NCBI GenBank assembly: GCA_020832445.1
Contig: JAFIEO010000002.1
Span: 1 to 34,122, forward strand
Length of the DNA: 34,122 nucleotides
From: Paracoccaceae bacterium
GTDB taxonomy: Bacteria > Pseudomonadota > Alphaproteobacteria > Rhodobacterales > Rhodobacteraceae
Direction of reading: 5' to 3'
Below are positions 25,852 through 33,302 of this stretch, in pieces (position 1 is the stretch's first letter; each line of letters opens with the position of its first letter). Position numbers and translations under genes: made by a program. The notes beneath the pieces were generated by a model. It did not search any database. It was given only the letters and a program-made list of their open reading frames with translations, and was not told where the DNA came from.

Positions 25852-27225
25852 TTGGCGCGTAACACAACCAGCAAGGGAACGTCATCCCGGACACGGAAAC
25901 CCAAACCTGCCAGCGATGACCCGACGCCCCAAGCCATTGACACCACCGCCACCCCTGACCCGCAAACGAAGGCCACGCCGGATACCAGCGCACAGGCGAA
26001 GCCCGCCCCTGACCATGCCAAGCCGGACAGCGCCGCACCTGCGAAACCTGATGACAGCGCCGCGCCCGCACAATCCGAACCCGTCGAGGGGGCGTTGACC
26101 GATGCCCCGCCACCCACCGATGGTGGCCCAGACGCGACCACGGACACGTCGGAAACGCACGCGCTGCCTGAAGATACCGCCGCGCCGGTTGAAGATGACG
26201 CCGACACCAAAGTGCAGCCGGATCGCACCGATGCGCAGCCCGATGATGCTGCGCCACCGTCCGCAGGGCCTGATACGCCCGTCGCTGCGGCTGCCACGAC
26301 ACCTGATGCCGCCCCGGTCAGGCAGGCTGGTGCTGGAATCGGTTTCTTTCCGTTTCTTCTGGGGGGAATCGCTGCCGGTGCCATAGGGTATACCATGCAT
26401 TTTTTTACAGCAGATCAAGGCGTTGATCAGGCCGAATTCGCCGCCCTTCAGGCGGATATGGCCGCACTGCGTCAGGATATGCCAACCGCGCCCGACCTTG
26501 CGCCGCTGGAGGCGGAACTGGCGGAGTTGCGTGAAGAAATTGCCGCGCTCGACCGCCCCGATGCGACAGCCGGTGATTTTTCGTCACTGGAAGGGCGCGT
26601 TGATGCGCTGACAGATACCCTGCGCGACGCGCAAAACCAGATGGAAGCGGATCTGGCACAAATGCAGGCCGAACTTGCCGATCTGCGTGATCTGGCAGAA
26701 AACCGTGTCGCCACGGCCGAGGACGCAGTTGATGCCGCGCTGGCGCTTTCGGGGCTGGACAGCCTGCGCGCGGCATTACAGACGGGCCAGCCTTTTGCGG
26801 ATGCCACAGATCGCATTGCACAGGCGGGTTTTGACGTTCCCGATGTGTTGCGCGACAACGCAGCAACAGGCATTGCAACGCTGGAGCAATTGCAAGACCG
26901 CTTCCCCGACGCTGCGCGCGCGGCCATCCGCGAAAGCCTTGGCGCGGCCCCTGTCGACAGTGCGGGGGAACGGGTGGTCAATTTCCTGCGCGCACAAACC
27001 GGCGCACGCTCTACCGTGGCGCGGCAGGGCGACGACCCTGATGCCATCATGTCGCGCGCCGCCGTTGCCGTGGAAGCCGGTGATCTGGACGCGGCATTGT
27101 CGCTGCTGGACGAATTGCCGGATGCAGGCCGTGCGGCGGTGTCAGACTGGCAGTCTGCTGCGACCGCGCGGGTGCAGGCTGTTGTGCAAACCGATGTATT
27201 GTCCCAGATGATTACGAAGGAATAA
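25852..27225 (+). CDS. Mitofilin/Mic60-like inner membrane protein
   Basis: A 457-residue Mic60 homologue. The N-terminal ~155 residues are low-complexity, rich in Asp, Pro and Ala. One membrane helix follows (about residues 160-180, around FFPFLLGGIAAGAIGY). Next comes a long coiled-coil region of Ala/Glu/Asp/Leu heptads, then a C-terminal mitofilin signature (SLGAAPVDSAGERVVNFLRAQ through AGDLDAALSLLDELP). Mic60 bends membranes; alphaproteobacterial versions shape intracytoplasmic membranes. TTG 25852 is preferred because it gives an MARNTTSK start behind a GGTGGGGG stretch; GTG 25831 is the alternative. Confidence 0.87.
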   Translation: MARNTTSKGTSSRTRKPKPASDDPTPQAIDTTATPDPQTKATPDTSAQAKPAPDHAKPDSAAPAKPDDSAAPAQSEPVEGALTDAPPPTDGGPDATTDTSETHALPEDTAAPVEDDADTKVQPDRTDAQPDDAAPPSAGPDTPVAAAATTPDAAPVRQAGAGIGFFPFLLGGIAAGAIGYTMHFFTADQGVDQAEFAALQADMAALRQDMPTAPDLAPLEAELAELREEIAALDRPDATAGDFSSLEGRVDALTDTLRDAQNQMEADLAQMQAELADLRDLAENRVATAEDAVDAALALSGLDSLRAALQTGQPFADATDRIAQAGFDVPDVLRDNAATGIATLEQLQDRFPDAARAAIRESLGAAPVDSAGERVVNFLRAQTGARSTVARQGDDPDAIMSRAAVAVEAGDLDAALSLLDELPDAGRAAVSDWQSAATARVQAVVQTDVLSQMITKE

Positions 27226-27235
27226 GGACGTAAAG

Positions 27236-28705
27236 ATGTTTTGGACGCTTTTTAAAATCCTTGCCTTCGTGGCCGTGGTCATCGGCCTTGCTTTTGGGGC
27301 AGGGCAATTGATGGACAGCGGGCAGACCGTTGGCCTGCGTATTGTAGATATGGAATTTGAACTTGGCCCGGTTCAGGCCGTGATTGCACTTGCCCTTTTT
27401 GTGCTGGCGGTGTGGCTGGGGCTGAAACTTGTGGGCCTTCTGGTGTCGGTGCTGCGCTTTATGAATGGCGATGAAACCGCCGTGCGCCGCTATTTTGCCC
27501 ATAACCGTGAAAAGCGCGGGCTGGACGCGCTGCTGTCAGCCCTTCTGGCGCAGGCGTCAGGTGATGGCAAAACCGCCGTTGCGAAAGCGGAAAAAGCGCA
27601 TGCGTTGCTGAACCGTCCTGTCATAACCAGCCTGCTTATTGCACAATCGGCAGAACTGAAGGGAAACCGCGCCCTTGCCGAAGACCATTACAAACGTCTT
27701 CTGGGGGATTCGCGCAGCCGGTTTGTCGGGGTTCAGGGGTTGATCCGCGCGAAACTGGACGAAGGCGACACTGAAAAGGCGCGCATGCTGGCACAAAAGG
27801 CGCTGGACATGCAGCCCGCCCATGAAGCCACCCAGAACACGCTTCTGAAGCTGCAAACCGATGCCGAAGACTGGCAGGGCGCGCGCAAGACGCTGCAAAT
27901 CAAGAAATCCAGCGGCCACCTGCCGCGCGATGTTTACCGCAGGCGTGATGCCATTCTGGCGTTGCAAAATGCCGATGCACTGGCCGCGAGCGACAACATG
28001 GCGCGCGCCCGCGAAGCCGCGATCGAGGCCAACCGCCTGTCGCCCGACCTTATCCCCGCCGCAGTCGCAGGCGCCCGCGCCCTTGTCGCGCAGGGCAAGG
28101 GCAGCTATGCGGCCAAGGTCATCAAGAAAGCGTGGAAAGTGCAGCCGCATCCTGAACTCGCGTCGGCATTTGCCGCGATTGAAAAGGATGAAACACCGCT
28201 TCAGCGGGTGCAGCGCTTCCGCAAATTGCTGGCCCTGCATCCCGACCATGCGGAAACCCGCATGCTGAAAGCCGAACTGCTGATTGCCGCCGAAGATTTC
28301 CCCGCCGCGCGCCGCGCGCTGGGTGATCTGGTGACCACCGCGCCGACATTGCGCGCCCTGACCATCATGGCCGCGGTCGAACGTGGCGAAGGGGCGGATG
28401 ATGCAGTGGTGCGCGGCTGGCTGGCGCGTGCACTGACTGCCAGTCGCGGGCCGCAATGGGTGTGCACCAAATGCCAGCATGTGCATGCAAGCTGGCAGGC
28501 CATTTGCGACAATTGCGGTGCATTCGACACGCTGGAATGGCGCGATGCGCCCGACAGCGCCGGCCCGTCCGCCACCCAGACCGAACTATTGCCGCTGATC
28601 GTGGGCAGCCTGCCGCGCCCGCTACAAGACGGCGATTCCGTCGTCGCTGGCGAAGTTGTCATTGATGAAGACGGTGACACGCCCGCTGATCAGAAACCCG
28701 CCTGA
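27236..28705 (+). CDS. hemY: HemY N-terminal/TPR protein with C-terminal zinc ribbon
   Basis: A 489-residue alphaproteobacterial HemY-like protein, not a protoporphyrinogen oxidase. Two N-terminal membrane helices (about residues 5-25 and 45-70) are followed by tetratricopeptide-like repeats to about residue 400. A CTKCQHVHASWQAICDNC zinc ribbon (two CxxC pairs) lies near residue 408, and the tail is acidic. Its exact role in haem synthesis is unclear; it is encoded after hemD and mic60. AAGGA precedes the ATG by 7 bp. Confidence 0.92.
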   Translation: MFWTLFKILAFVAVVIGLAFGAGQLMDSGQTVGLRIVDMEFELGPVQAVIALALFVLAVWLGLKLVGLLVSVLRFMNGDETAVRRYFAHNREKRGLDALLSALLAQASGDGKTAVAKAEKAHALLNRPVITSLLIAQSAELKGNRALAEDHYKRLLGDSRSRFVGVQGLIRAKLDEGDTEKARMLAQKALDMQPAHEATQNTLLKLQTDAEDWQGARKTLQIKKSSGHLPRDVYRRRDAILALQNADALAASDNMARAREAAIEANRLSPDLIPAAVAGARALVAQGKGSYAAKVIKKAWKVQPHPELASAFAAIEKDETPLQRVQRFRKLLALHPDHAETRMLKAELLIAAEDFPAARRALGDLVTTAPTLRALTIMAAVERGEGADDAVVRGWLARALTASRGPQWVCTKCQHVHASWQAICDNCGAFDTLEWRDAPDSAGPSATQTELLPLIVGSLPRPLQDGDSVVAGEVVIDEDGDTPADQKPA

Positions 28706-28862
28706 CACCGGACGAATACAGAACCGGCCATTGCCGCGGCCACGGCTGCGCAAAACCTGTCAGGCGTTCGTCCATCATGTTTTCAGCCGTATTTTTTGCC
28801 TTGAATGCATAAAATTGGGGCTGGCCTGCATGAATAACCGGTGCTAAAGACAGCGCCACGGT

Positions 28863-28910
28863 GCCGCTGTAGCTCAGCTGGTAGAGCACGTCATTCGTAA
28901 TTATTGGGTC
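28863..28910 (+). repeat. Duplicated 5' half of tRNA-Thr (possible attachment-site remnant)
   Basis: This segment repeats the tRNA-Thr gene from its first base through the anticodon loop. From 28861 the match to 28996 onward is 41 identical bases, then 48 of 50 up to 28910, after which the sequences diverge. The copy lacks a T-arm and 3' acceptor strand, and its 3' anticodon stem is mismatched, so it cannot fold as a tRNA. The two copies are 135 bp apart. Confidence 0.85.
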
Positions 28911-28997
28911 CGCCCGGGAAAGACGAATGAAGCCAGTGAGTTAGATCGGGACTTGTGGAACTAGTAGGGCCATAGTAGGGCCGTGACAGAGAAGAGT

Positions 28998-29073
28998 GCC
29001 GCTGTAGCTCAGCTGGTAGAGCACGTCATTCGTAATGATGGGGTCGGGGGTTCGAGTCCCTTCAGCGGCACCA
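28998..29073 (+). tRNA. tRNA-Thr (anticodon CGT)
   Basis: A full 76-nt cloverleaf. The acceptor GCCGCTG pairs with CAGCGGC, followed by discriminator A and an encoded CCA. The D arm is GCTC/GAGC. The anticodon stem CGTCA/TGATG encloses the loop TTCGTAA, giving anticodon CGT, which reads ACG (Thr). The T arm has loop TTCGAGT and a stem with two G-U pairs. It marks the boundary with the integrated element to its right and is preceded by a duplicate of its own 5' half. Confidence 0.95.
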
Positions 29074-29084
29074 GTCTTCTCGAA

Positions 29085-29324
29085 CTAACCCTTAAATTCC
29101 AGTAACTTGCATGGATCAACGCCCAGCGCCGCAGCGAGCTTGGCGACGATGAGGACAGAGGGGTTTCGTACTTCGCGCTCAACGCCGCTGACATAGGTGC
29201 GGTGAAGGTCAGCCTCGAACGCATGCAGTTCCAGCCCTTTGCCTCCTAGGGCCTGTTCGAGTTCAGGCGGTCTCTTTCCGCATCCGCCGCTCAAGCGTTT
29301 TGAGCAACACCCAGTCCGTCTCAC
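29085..29324 (-). CDS. XRE-like helix-turn-helix protein, N-terminus unclear
   Basis: The C-terminal 45 residues match XRE-family HTH domains: AFEADLHRTYVSGVEREVRNPS, then LIVAKLAAALGVDP. The first helix normally seen before this (the LRxxRGLSQE pattern) is only faintly present as LGGKGLELH, and the first ~22 codons overlap the RAMA-like gene in another frame. No good internal start or ribosome site is visible. It may be a slightly degraded gene, or start at a codon I cannot identify. It ends 11 bp from the tRNA. Confidence 0.5.
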   Translation of the reverse strand: MRRTGCCSKRLSGGCGKRPPELEQALGGKGLELHAFEADLHRTYVSGVEREVRNPSVLIVAKLAAALGVDPCKLLEFKG

Positions 29325-29730
29325 CGCGGAGGCGGGCGCTGATCAGTTCCTTCCCATTCAAGCTCGTCTTGCGCCCATCCTTTGTCCGGCACAGCTCATC
29401 CGCTGCCCCCGACGGGCTCGTGAAGTTCTGTCCCTCGAACATGATAACGCCGTTGTCCACACGGCCCATGAATCGCTGGCCGTTGTAGTCCATCTGCAAT
29501 TCTGTTCCGTGCGGAAGCGTTAGACCAGCCGAATGTCCCTTTCCGACCCATGGACGACCAGCGGGCGATGGCGCAGGGGTTGCCCCGGGTTTGCTGTTTT
29601 CTTCAGCCTCAGCGGGTGCGATTCCGAGCAGTCGACGCAGTGCGGTGTCGGGCGCTTCATCAAAGCTCCGTCGCTCAAGTTCGATTGCCTTGTGCACCTC
29701 AAAGTCGATTTCAATAGTTCGCATCGTCAT
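29263..29730 (-). CDS. Small protein with RAMA-like C-terminal domain
   Basis: A 155-residue protein. Residues 1 to about 38 (MTMRTIEIDFEVHKAIELER then a TALRRLLGI end) resemble the short DNA-binding N-terminus of SeqA-like proteins. A Pro/Ala/Gly-rich linker follows. From about residue 68 there is a domain with LPHGTELQMDYNGQRFMGRV, FTSPSGAADELC, SLNGKELISAR and TDWVLL. This resembles the RAMA-type domain found at the CcrM C-terminus and in restriction-system proteins. A possible role is sensing DNA modification, which is inference. The start at 29730 is chosen because GGAGG lies 5 bp before it. Confidence 0.65.
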   Translation of the reverse strand: MTMRTIEIDFEVHKAIELERRSFDEAPDTALRRLLGIAPAEAEENSKPGATPAPSPAGRPWVGKGHSAGLTLPHGTELQMDYNGQRFMGRVDNGVIMFEGQNFTSPSGAADELCRTKDGRKTSLNGKELISARLRGETDWVLLKTLERRMRKETA

Positions 29731-29817
29731 TGTCGCCTCCATAAGCCCTGACGCAGATATGCCCCTCAATTCGCTTATTGTTAACAAACAAGGAGTGTTT
29801 AGAGTGAAAAGAGTAAA

Positions 29818-30027
29818 ATGAGGATCGTGAAGCTTCTGTTTGTCGACGTCCGCCCGCACAGGCCCGGCCCGGGCACACGACACATCGGTTACTGTGCCTA
29901 TGAGGTGAACAGCAACTTTGACGCGCAGAACGGGTTCGGCGCGATGCTGCGCGGCACGTTCAGCGGCGCCATACGGTATTTTCACGACGGGGGGAGCTGG
30001 CAGACCCAGGGCCTGACCGTGAACTGA
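29818..30027 (+). CDS. Possible 69-residue protein in the mobile region
   Basis: An ORF on the strand opposite to all neighbouring island genes. The C-terminal half (GYCAYEVNSNFDAQNGFGAM, then RGTFSGAIRYFHDGG) recalls short conserved proteins with a VDAQNxFGA motif found in phage-like contexts. That memory is weak. The ribosome site is poor. It could be the 3' end of a longer gene whose start has been lost, or a chance frame. Confidence 0.35.
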   Translation: MRIVKLLFVDVRPHRPGPGTRHIGYCAYEVNSNFDAQNGFGAMLRGTFSGAIRYFHDGGSWQTQGLTVN

Positions 30028-30196
30028 CACCACCCAACGGTACCGGCACACATCCCCCTAGGCGCGCATGGGAGGGCCGCACAGGCCCGTTGCGCTAAGC
30101 CCCGCGCAAACCCCCAACGCAGGGCAGCCATGACCTCCCTGGACGTCCCAAGAGGGGCAGTTGACTGCTGCCGTTCTTGCCGAATTTGAAGAATTT

Positions 30197-30303
30197 GTAA
30201 CTTGTAACCGTAACTTAGGTCAGAAAGTACAGGGAAAATAAAAGGCGGGGCACCGCAGCGCCCCGCATAGCAGTTTTGGCCGTTAAGTTACGTTACAAGT
30301 TGC
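30197..30303. repeat. Iteron-like inverted repeats around the primase terminator
   Basis: The left element GTAACTTGTAACCGTAACTTA (30197-30217) contains three GTAAC units. The right element (30284-30303) is its inverse complement with one mismatch and one missing base. They enclose the terminator at 30234-30266. Short repeats beside a primase-helicase gene are typical of replication origins in phage satellites and plasmids. Just left, GAATTTG occurs twice (30182-30197). Confidence 0.6.
30234..30266 (-). terminator. Intrinsic terminator after the primase-helicase gene
   Basis: A 7-bp GC stem (30245-30251 with 30260-30266, GCGGGGC and GCCCCGC) lies 58 bp past the primase stop. Read on the minus strand it is followed by a T-rich tail CTTTTATTTT. 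This fits a Rho-independent terminator for the minus-strand operon. Confidence 0.75.
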
Positions 30304-30323
30304 GGCAACAGCGCTGGGCTATC

Positions 30324-32621
30324 TCAGAACGGCGGCTCACCTTCGTGCCAAGAGTCCGGACGGACGATCACCACGATCCCGCCATTCAGCCGTTGGGCAA
30401 TGTACTCGACCTTCCTTTCGTCACCCTCGCCGCGCGCGAACCCCTTGCGCTGGGCCTTTTCGCGCCGCCCGAGGTCATGCAGACGATGGGTGCCATACTC
30501 CCACCCCAGCCCGGCCATGACTGCCTTGATGCGCCGCGTATCAGTAGGTGACATCCGCGCCGTATCGAGACCGAGCAACAGCTTCACGCTGTCCATGGAC
30601 ACCCGTCCTGTCAAGCCGCCGAAGGTATCTTCGAGAACGTCGGCATAGGCATCCTCGACCATGCGCTGACGCTGTACCTCGGCTGCCGCTGCCCACAGGT
30701 GCGGCGACAGGGTAATGGTCTCGCCTGCCGCCTCCCGCACCACCGCTTCGGCCCATAGCTGATCCACATCTGCGCTAAAGCGAGCCAGGTCGATCCTGCT
30801 CACCAGCACGGGCCAGATGCGCCGGTTCCCGGTCAGGTCGCGTAGGTAGGTCCCTTCGTTTGTGGTGCCGAGGATGATGCAGTGCCGCCGGTATTCCCCA
30901 GCATCACGCCCATAGGCGCCCCTATACGTGTCAGCGGACGTGCTGAGGAACCGCTTGAGATTTTGACTGGTAGACTTGTTCAGCCCGTCCAACTCTTGGC
31001 ATTCCACAATCCACGCGCGCGCCAGCAGTTCGGCTTTGGTTTTGTCGTCGCTCTTGAGGTCGAGACTGCCACAGAACCATTCATCGCGGATAGCAAGGCG
31101 CTGGACGATTTGGGATTTGCCCGCGCCTTGCGCCCCTTCGAGCACCAGCATCGTATCAAATTTGACCCCCGGCTGCTTGATACGTCGCACGCCTGCAATC
31201 AAAAGCTTACTGCCAAATTCGCGGTTCAACTCGGTATCATCCGCACCGCAATACTCGGCCAGCCACCTGTCGATCCTTGGCGTCCCGTCCCAGACAAGCT
31301 GGTCAAGATAGTCTTCGACCGGATGGTATTGCTGCTCATGTGCTATGGCCAATAGCTCACGCTTGATCACGGCAGGCGTTGCTTTGAAATCCAACTCGCG
31401 CGCGAACGCGCTGGATAGAATTTCTATGATGTCGTTAAGGTCGCGTCCGTCCAATCCGCAACCGCGAAACTCGTCGGTCTGAGTGAACGTGTTTCGCTGG
31501 GCGTCTGCCCCCATCACCGCTAGTGCATAGCGAGCGTTCTGTGGATCGTTACGGATCGGCCTACCGTCATCATCACGTATTGGCCACCCGCCGGTACGCA
31601 CCTCAATTGCAGCCATCGCACGCACCACCTGACGGTGCGCGTAGGCCAGTGGGCTTGGGTTTTCCAGCACATGAGCGCTGATACCTACATCCGGGGATAT
31701 AAGTATCGACAGCACATGCCCCGGCTGCATTCCTCGAAAAAGCATCCAAATCGTAGCGGCGTACACCAGTTCAGAACGCGAGGCGTAGGTTTTGCCGGGT
31801 GGGTTATTGCCCGACATGATTGCCTCGGCCCATTCCGGGTCAGACGGAAGGATTTCATGAAGATGATCCGGCAGCGGCAGCGGTTCGATCTCAATCGCAG
31901 GTACGGCCACCGCCGAGGGCTTCCCAGCGGGCTTGGCCTCCTTTTTGGGCAACTTCACGTGAAAATCATCCATCGAGTACGTCCGGGGCGGTTGGTCTAG
32001 CTTCATGGGTTCAAAGTGCCATGCCAGCGCCGGTTCGCGCCCAGATGCGCGCTTCTTGTCATTCAGCCAGTTCATCGTCCAAGGTACACGCAGAAGGCGA
32101 TCAGCGTTGTGTGTGCCCGGTCCACCTTGGAAGGCGAGCAGGAGGGCCTGATTCAAGGCTTCTGCCTGCTCAATTCCGACCTGATCGGCAAGCTTCCAAA
32201 CTGCCTGACACCCACCGCCGGTAAACCAGATCGCGGTAGGTCTTGGGACACCCTTTGGCCGTTTTCGCGAATCGTCCAGCAATGCTGTGACAAAGTTTAA
32301 TTGTTCCTCCGGGGTGCCCGGATAGTCCTTGTAATCCAGATCAACATGGAGGAACCGTGCCCCGGTCAAGTTGGCCTTCTTGCGCTCACCTGTCAAAAAC
32401 TCAGCGTTTGGGAGAAAGTATAAGTTTCGCTGCGTATCTTCGGCATTGGCCATCGCCACGAAGGCGATAGCTGCCGCGCTGTCAGCCGGAGTGAACTGCT
32501 TTGCAATTGGCCTTGCGTTCCCTTGGCTTGACATTGATTCAAGGTGCATTGGCGCGTCGTTGTTCAGCCAGACTATGTATTCAACTGCTCGTTCAGCGCT
32601 GGGCTTCTTTCTATCGACCAT
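30324..32621 (-). CDS. Primase/VapE-type helicase replication protein
   Basis: A 765-residue replication protein. The N-terminal third resembles RepB-type primases: RFLHVDLDYKDYPGT with acidic residues, PTAIWFTGGGCQAVWKL, and THNADRLLRVPWTMNW. The C-terminal part is a VapE (virulence-associated E) superfamily 3-like ATPase, with a Walker A GAQGAGKSQ, EQ-containing IVECQELDGL in the Walker B position, and TTNEGTYLRDLTGNRRIWPV. Proteins with this layout replicate phage satellites and related islands. The start at 32621 has GGAGG 9 bp upstream and overlaps alpA by 11 bp, so the two are coupled. Confidence 0.9.
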   Translation of the reverse strand: MVDRKKPSAERAVEYIVWLNNDAPMHLESMSSQGNARPIAKQFTPADSAAAIAFVAMANAEDTQRNLYFLPNAEFLTGERKKANLTGARFLHVDLDYKDYPGTPEEQLNFVTALLDDSRKRPKGVPRPTAIWFTGGGCQAVWKLADQVGIEQAEALNQALLLAFQGGPGTHNADRLLRVPWTMNWLNDKKRASGREPALAWHFEPMKLDQPPRTYSMDDFHVKLPKKEAKPAGKPSAVAVPAIEIEPLPLPDHLHEILPSDPEWAEAIMSGNNPPGKTYASRSELVYAATIWMLFRGMQPGHVLSILISPDVGISAHVLENPSPLAYAHRQVVRAMAAIEVRTGGWPIRDDDGRPIRNDPQNARYALAVMGADAQRNTFTQTDEFRGCGLDGRDLNDIIEILSSAFARELDFKATPAVIKRELLAIAHEQQYHPVEDYLDQLVWDGTPRIDRWLAEYCGADDTELNREFGSKLLIAGVRRIKQPGVKFDTMLVLEGAQGAGKSQIVQRLAIRDEWFCGSLDLKSDDKTKAELLARAWIVECQELDGLNKSTSQNLKRFLSTSADTYRGAYGRDAGEYRRHCIILGTTNEGTYLRDLTGNRRIWPVLVSRIDLARFSADVDQLWAEAVVREAAGETITLSPHLWAAAAEVQRQRMVEDAYADVLEDTFGGLTGRVSMDSVKLLLGLDTARMSPTDTRRIKAVMAGLGWEYGTHRLHDLGRREKAQRKGFARGEGDERKVEYIAQRLNGGIVVIVRPDSWHEGEPPF

Positions 32622-32898
32622 GGCTGAAAACCTCCGGTTCGCGCTCCTGCGCCGCCAGCCATTCCTCCACCGCCTCAAGGCGATAAAGAATCTTGCCGGT
32701 TTTGCCGGTTGCTTTCAGGCGGATGAATTTCGGTCCGTAGCCGTAGATGCGGCCCTTTTCGAAATACGAAGCGCTGAGCCCCGTGAGTGTTGCGACTTCT
32801 TTGGTTGTAAGGAGCGCCTTTGCCGCCCTGTCCCTATTCTTCGGGCTGATAGCAGTGGGGAGGGCTATGCCCCTCCCCTGAGTAAGAAGTGGTTCCAT
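32611..32898 (-). CDS. AlpA-like helix-turn-helix regulator
   Basis: A 95-residue protein with a MerR/AlpA-type HTH: LLTTKEVATLTGLSASYFEKGR, then PKFIRLKATGKTGKILYRLEAVEEWLAAQE. In satellites and cryptic prophages AlpA proteins control excision or the replication genes. It precedes the primase gene with an 11-bp overlap and follows an integrase pseudogene, the order int-alpA-primase. ATG 32898 gives the usual length; the longer frame to 32994 has no support. A perfect inverted repeat lies 20 bp upstream. Confidence 0.82.
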   Translation of the reverse strand: MEPLLTQGRGIALPTAISPKNRDRAAKALLTTKEVATLTGLSASYFEKGRIYGYGPKFIRLKATGKTGKILYRLEAVEEWLAAQEREPEVFSHGR

Positions 32899-33302
32899 TG
32901 CGATTACTTTCGGAGCGCGTGACGTGTCACGACTGGGTTGATGCCAGTGCCTGAAATTCGGCCAACGCCCCGGTCGGTTAGCACGATCTACCATGCAGAT
33001 CGGCCATAGCCTTCCCCGTCGCGACTGCGGACTTTCACCGCCCCACGGATGCGACCCCGCTTATGGGTTTGTCTTTCGCCCTGTTTGGATGACCCAAGTC
33101 CTAACGCAGGTCAAGCAAAGTTCGTTGCGATTCCTGTGCGGTCAAAGACAGTCCAATGCCATCCCACGCGCGCACGCGCGTCGCCAAAGCTTGCAAGATC
33201 GGCCGATTAAGAGGTTCGAGCAGGTGCAGGCTGGACCGATGGCACGCAAAGGACACCGCACGTTGATGTGCGATGCCCATGCAAACCCAAAAAGCGAACT
33301 GG
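32899..33302. other. Non-coding gap between integrase remnant and alpA
   Basis: This 404-bp stretch has no supported gene. It contains the palindrome at 32918-32931 next to alpA. I saw no copy of the tRNA-Thr 3' end or other obvious attachment site in it. It probably holds the promoter of the alpA-primase operon. Confidence 0.55.
32918..32931. promoter_or_regulatory. Perfect inverted repeat upstream of alpA
   Basis: CGTGAC-GT-GTCACG has perfect 6-bp arms with a 2-bp centre, 20 bp from the alpA start codon. It is a candidate operator, perhaps for AlpA itself or for the XRE-like protein encoded at the far end of the element. The assignment is by position only. Confidence 0.45.

Noticed and set aside
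27557-28486. 309-codon minus-strand frame opposite hemY
   Set aside because: Antisense shadow of the TPR region without family features.
29009-29224. 71-codon minus-strand frame ending in a GLEPPTPSL-like string
   Set aside because: This string is the well-known false translation of the antisense strand of a tRNA gene.
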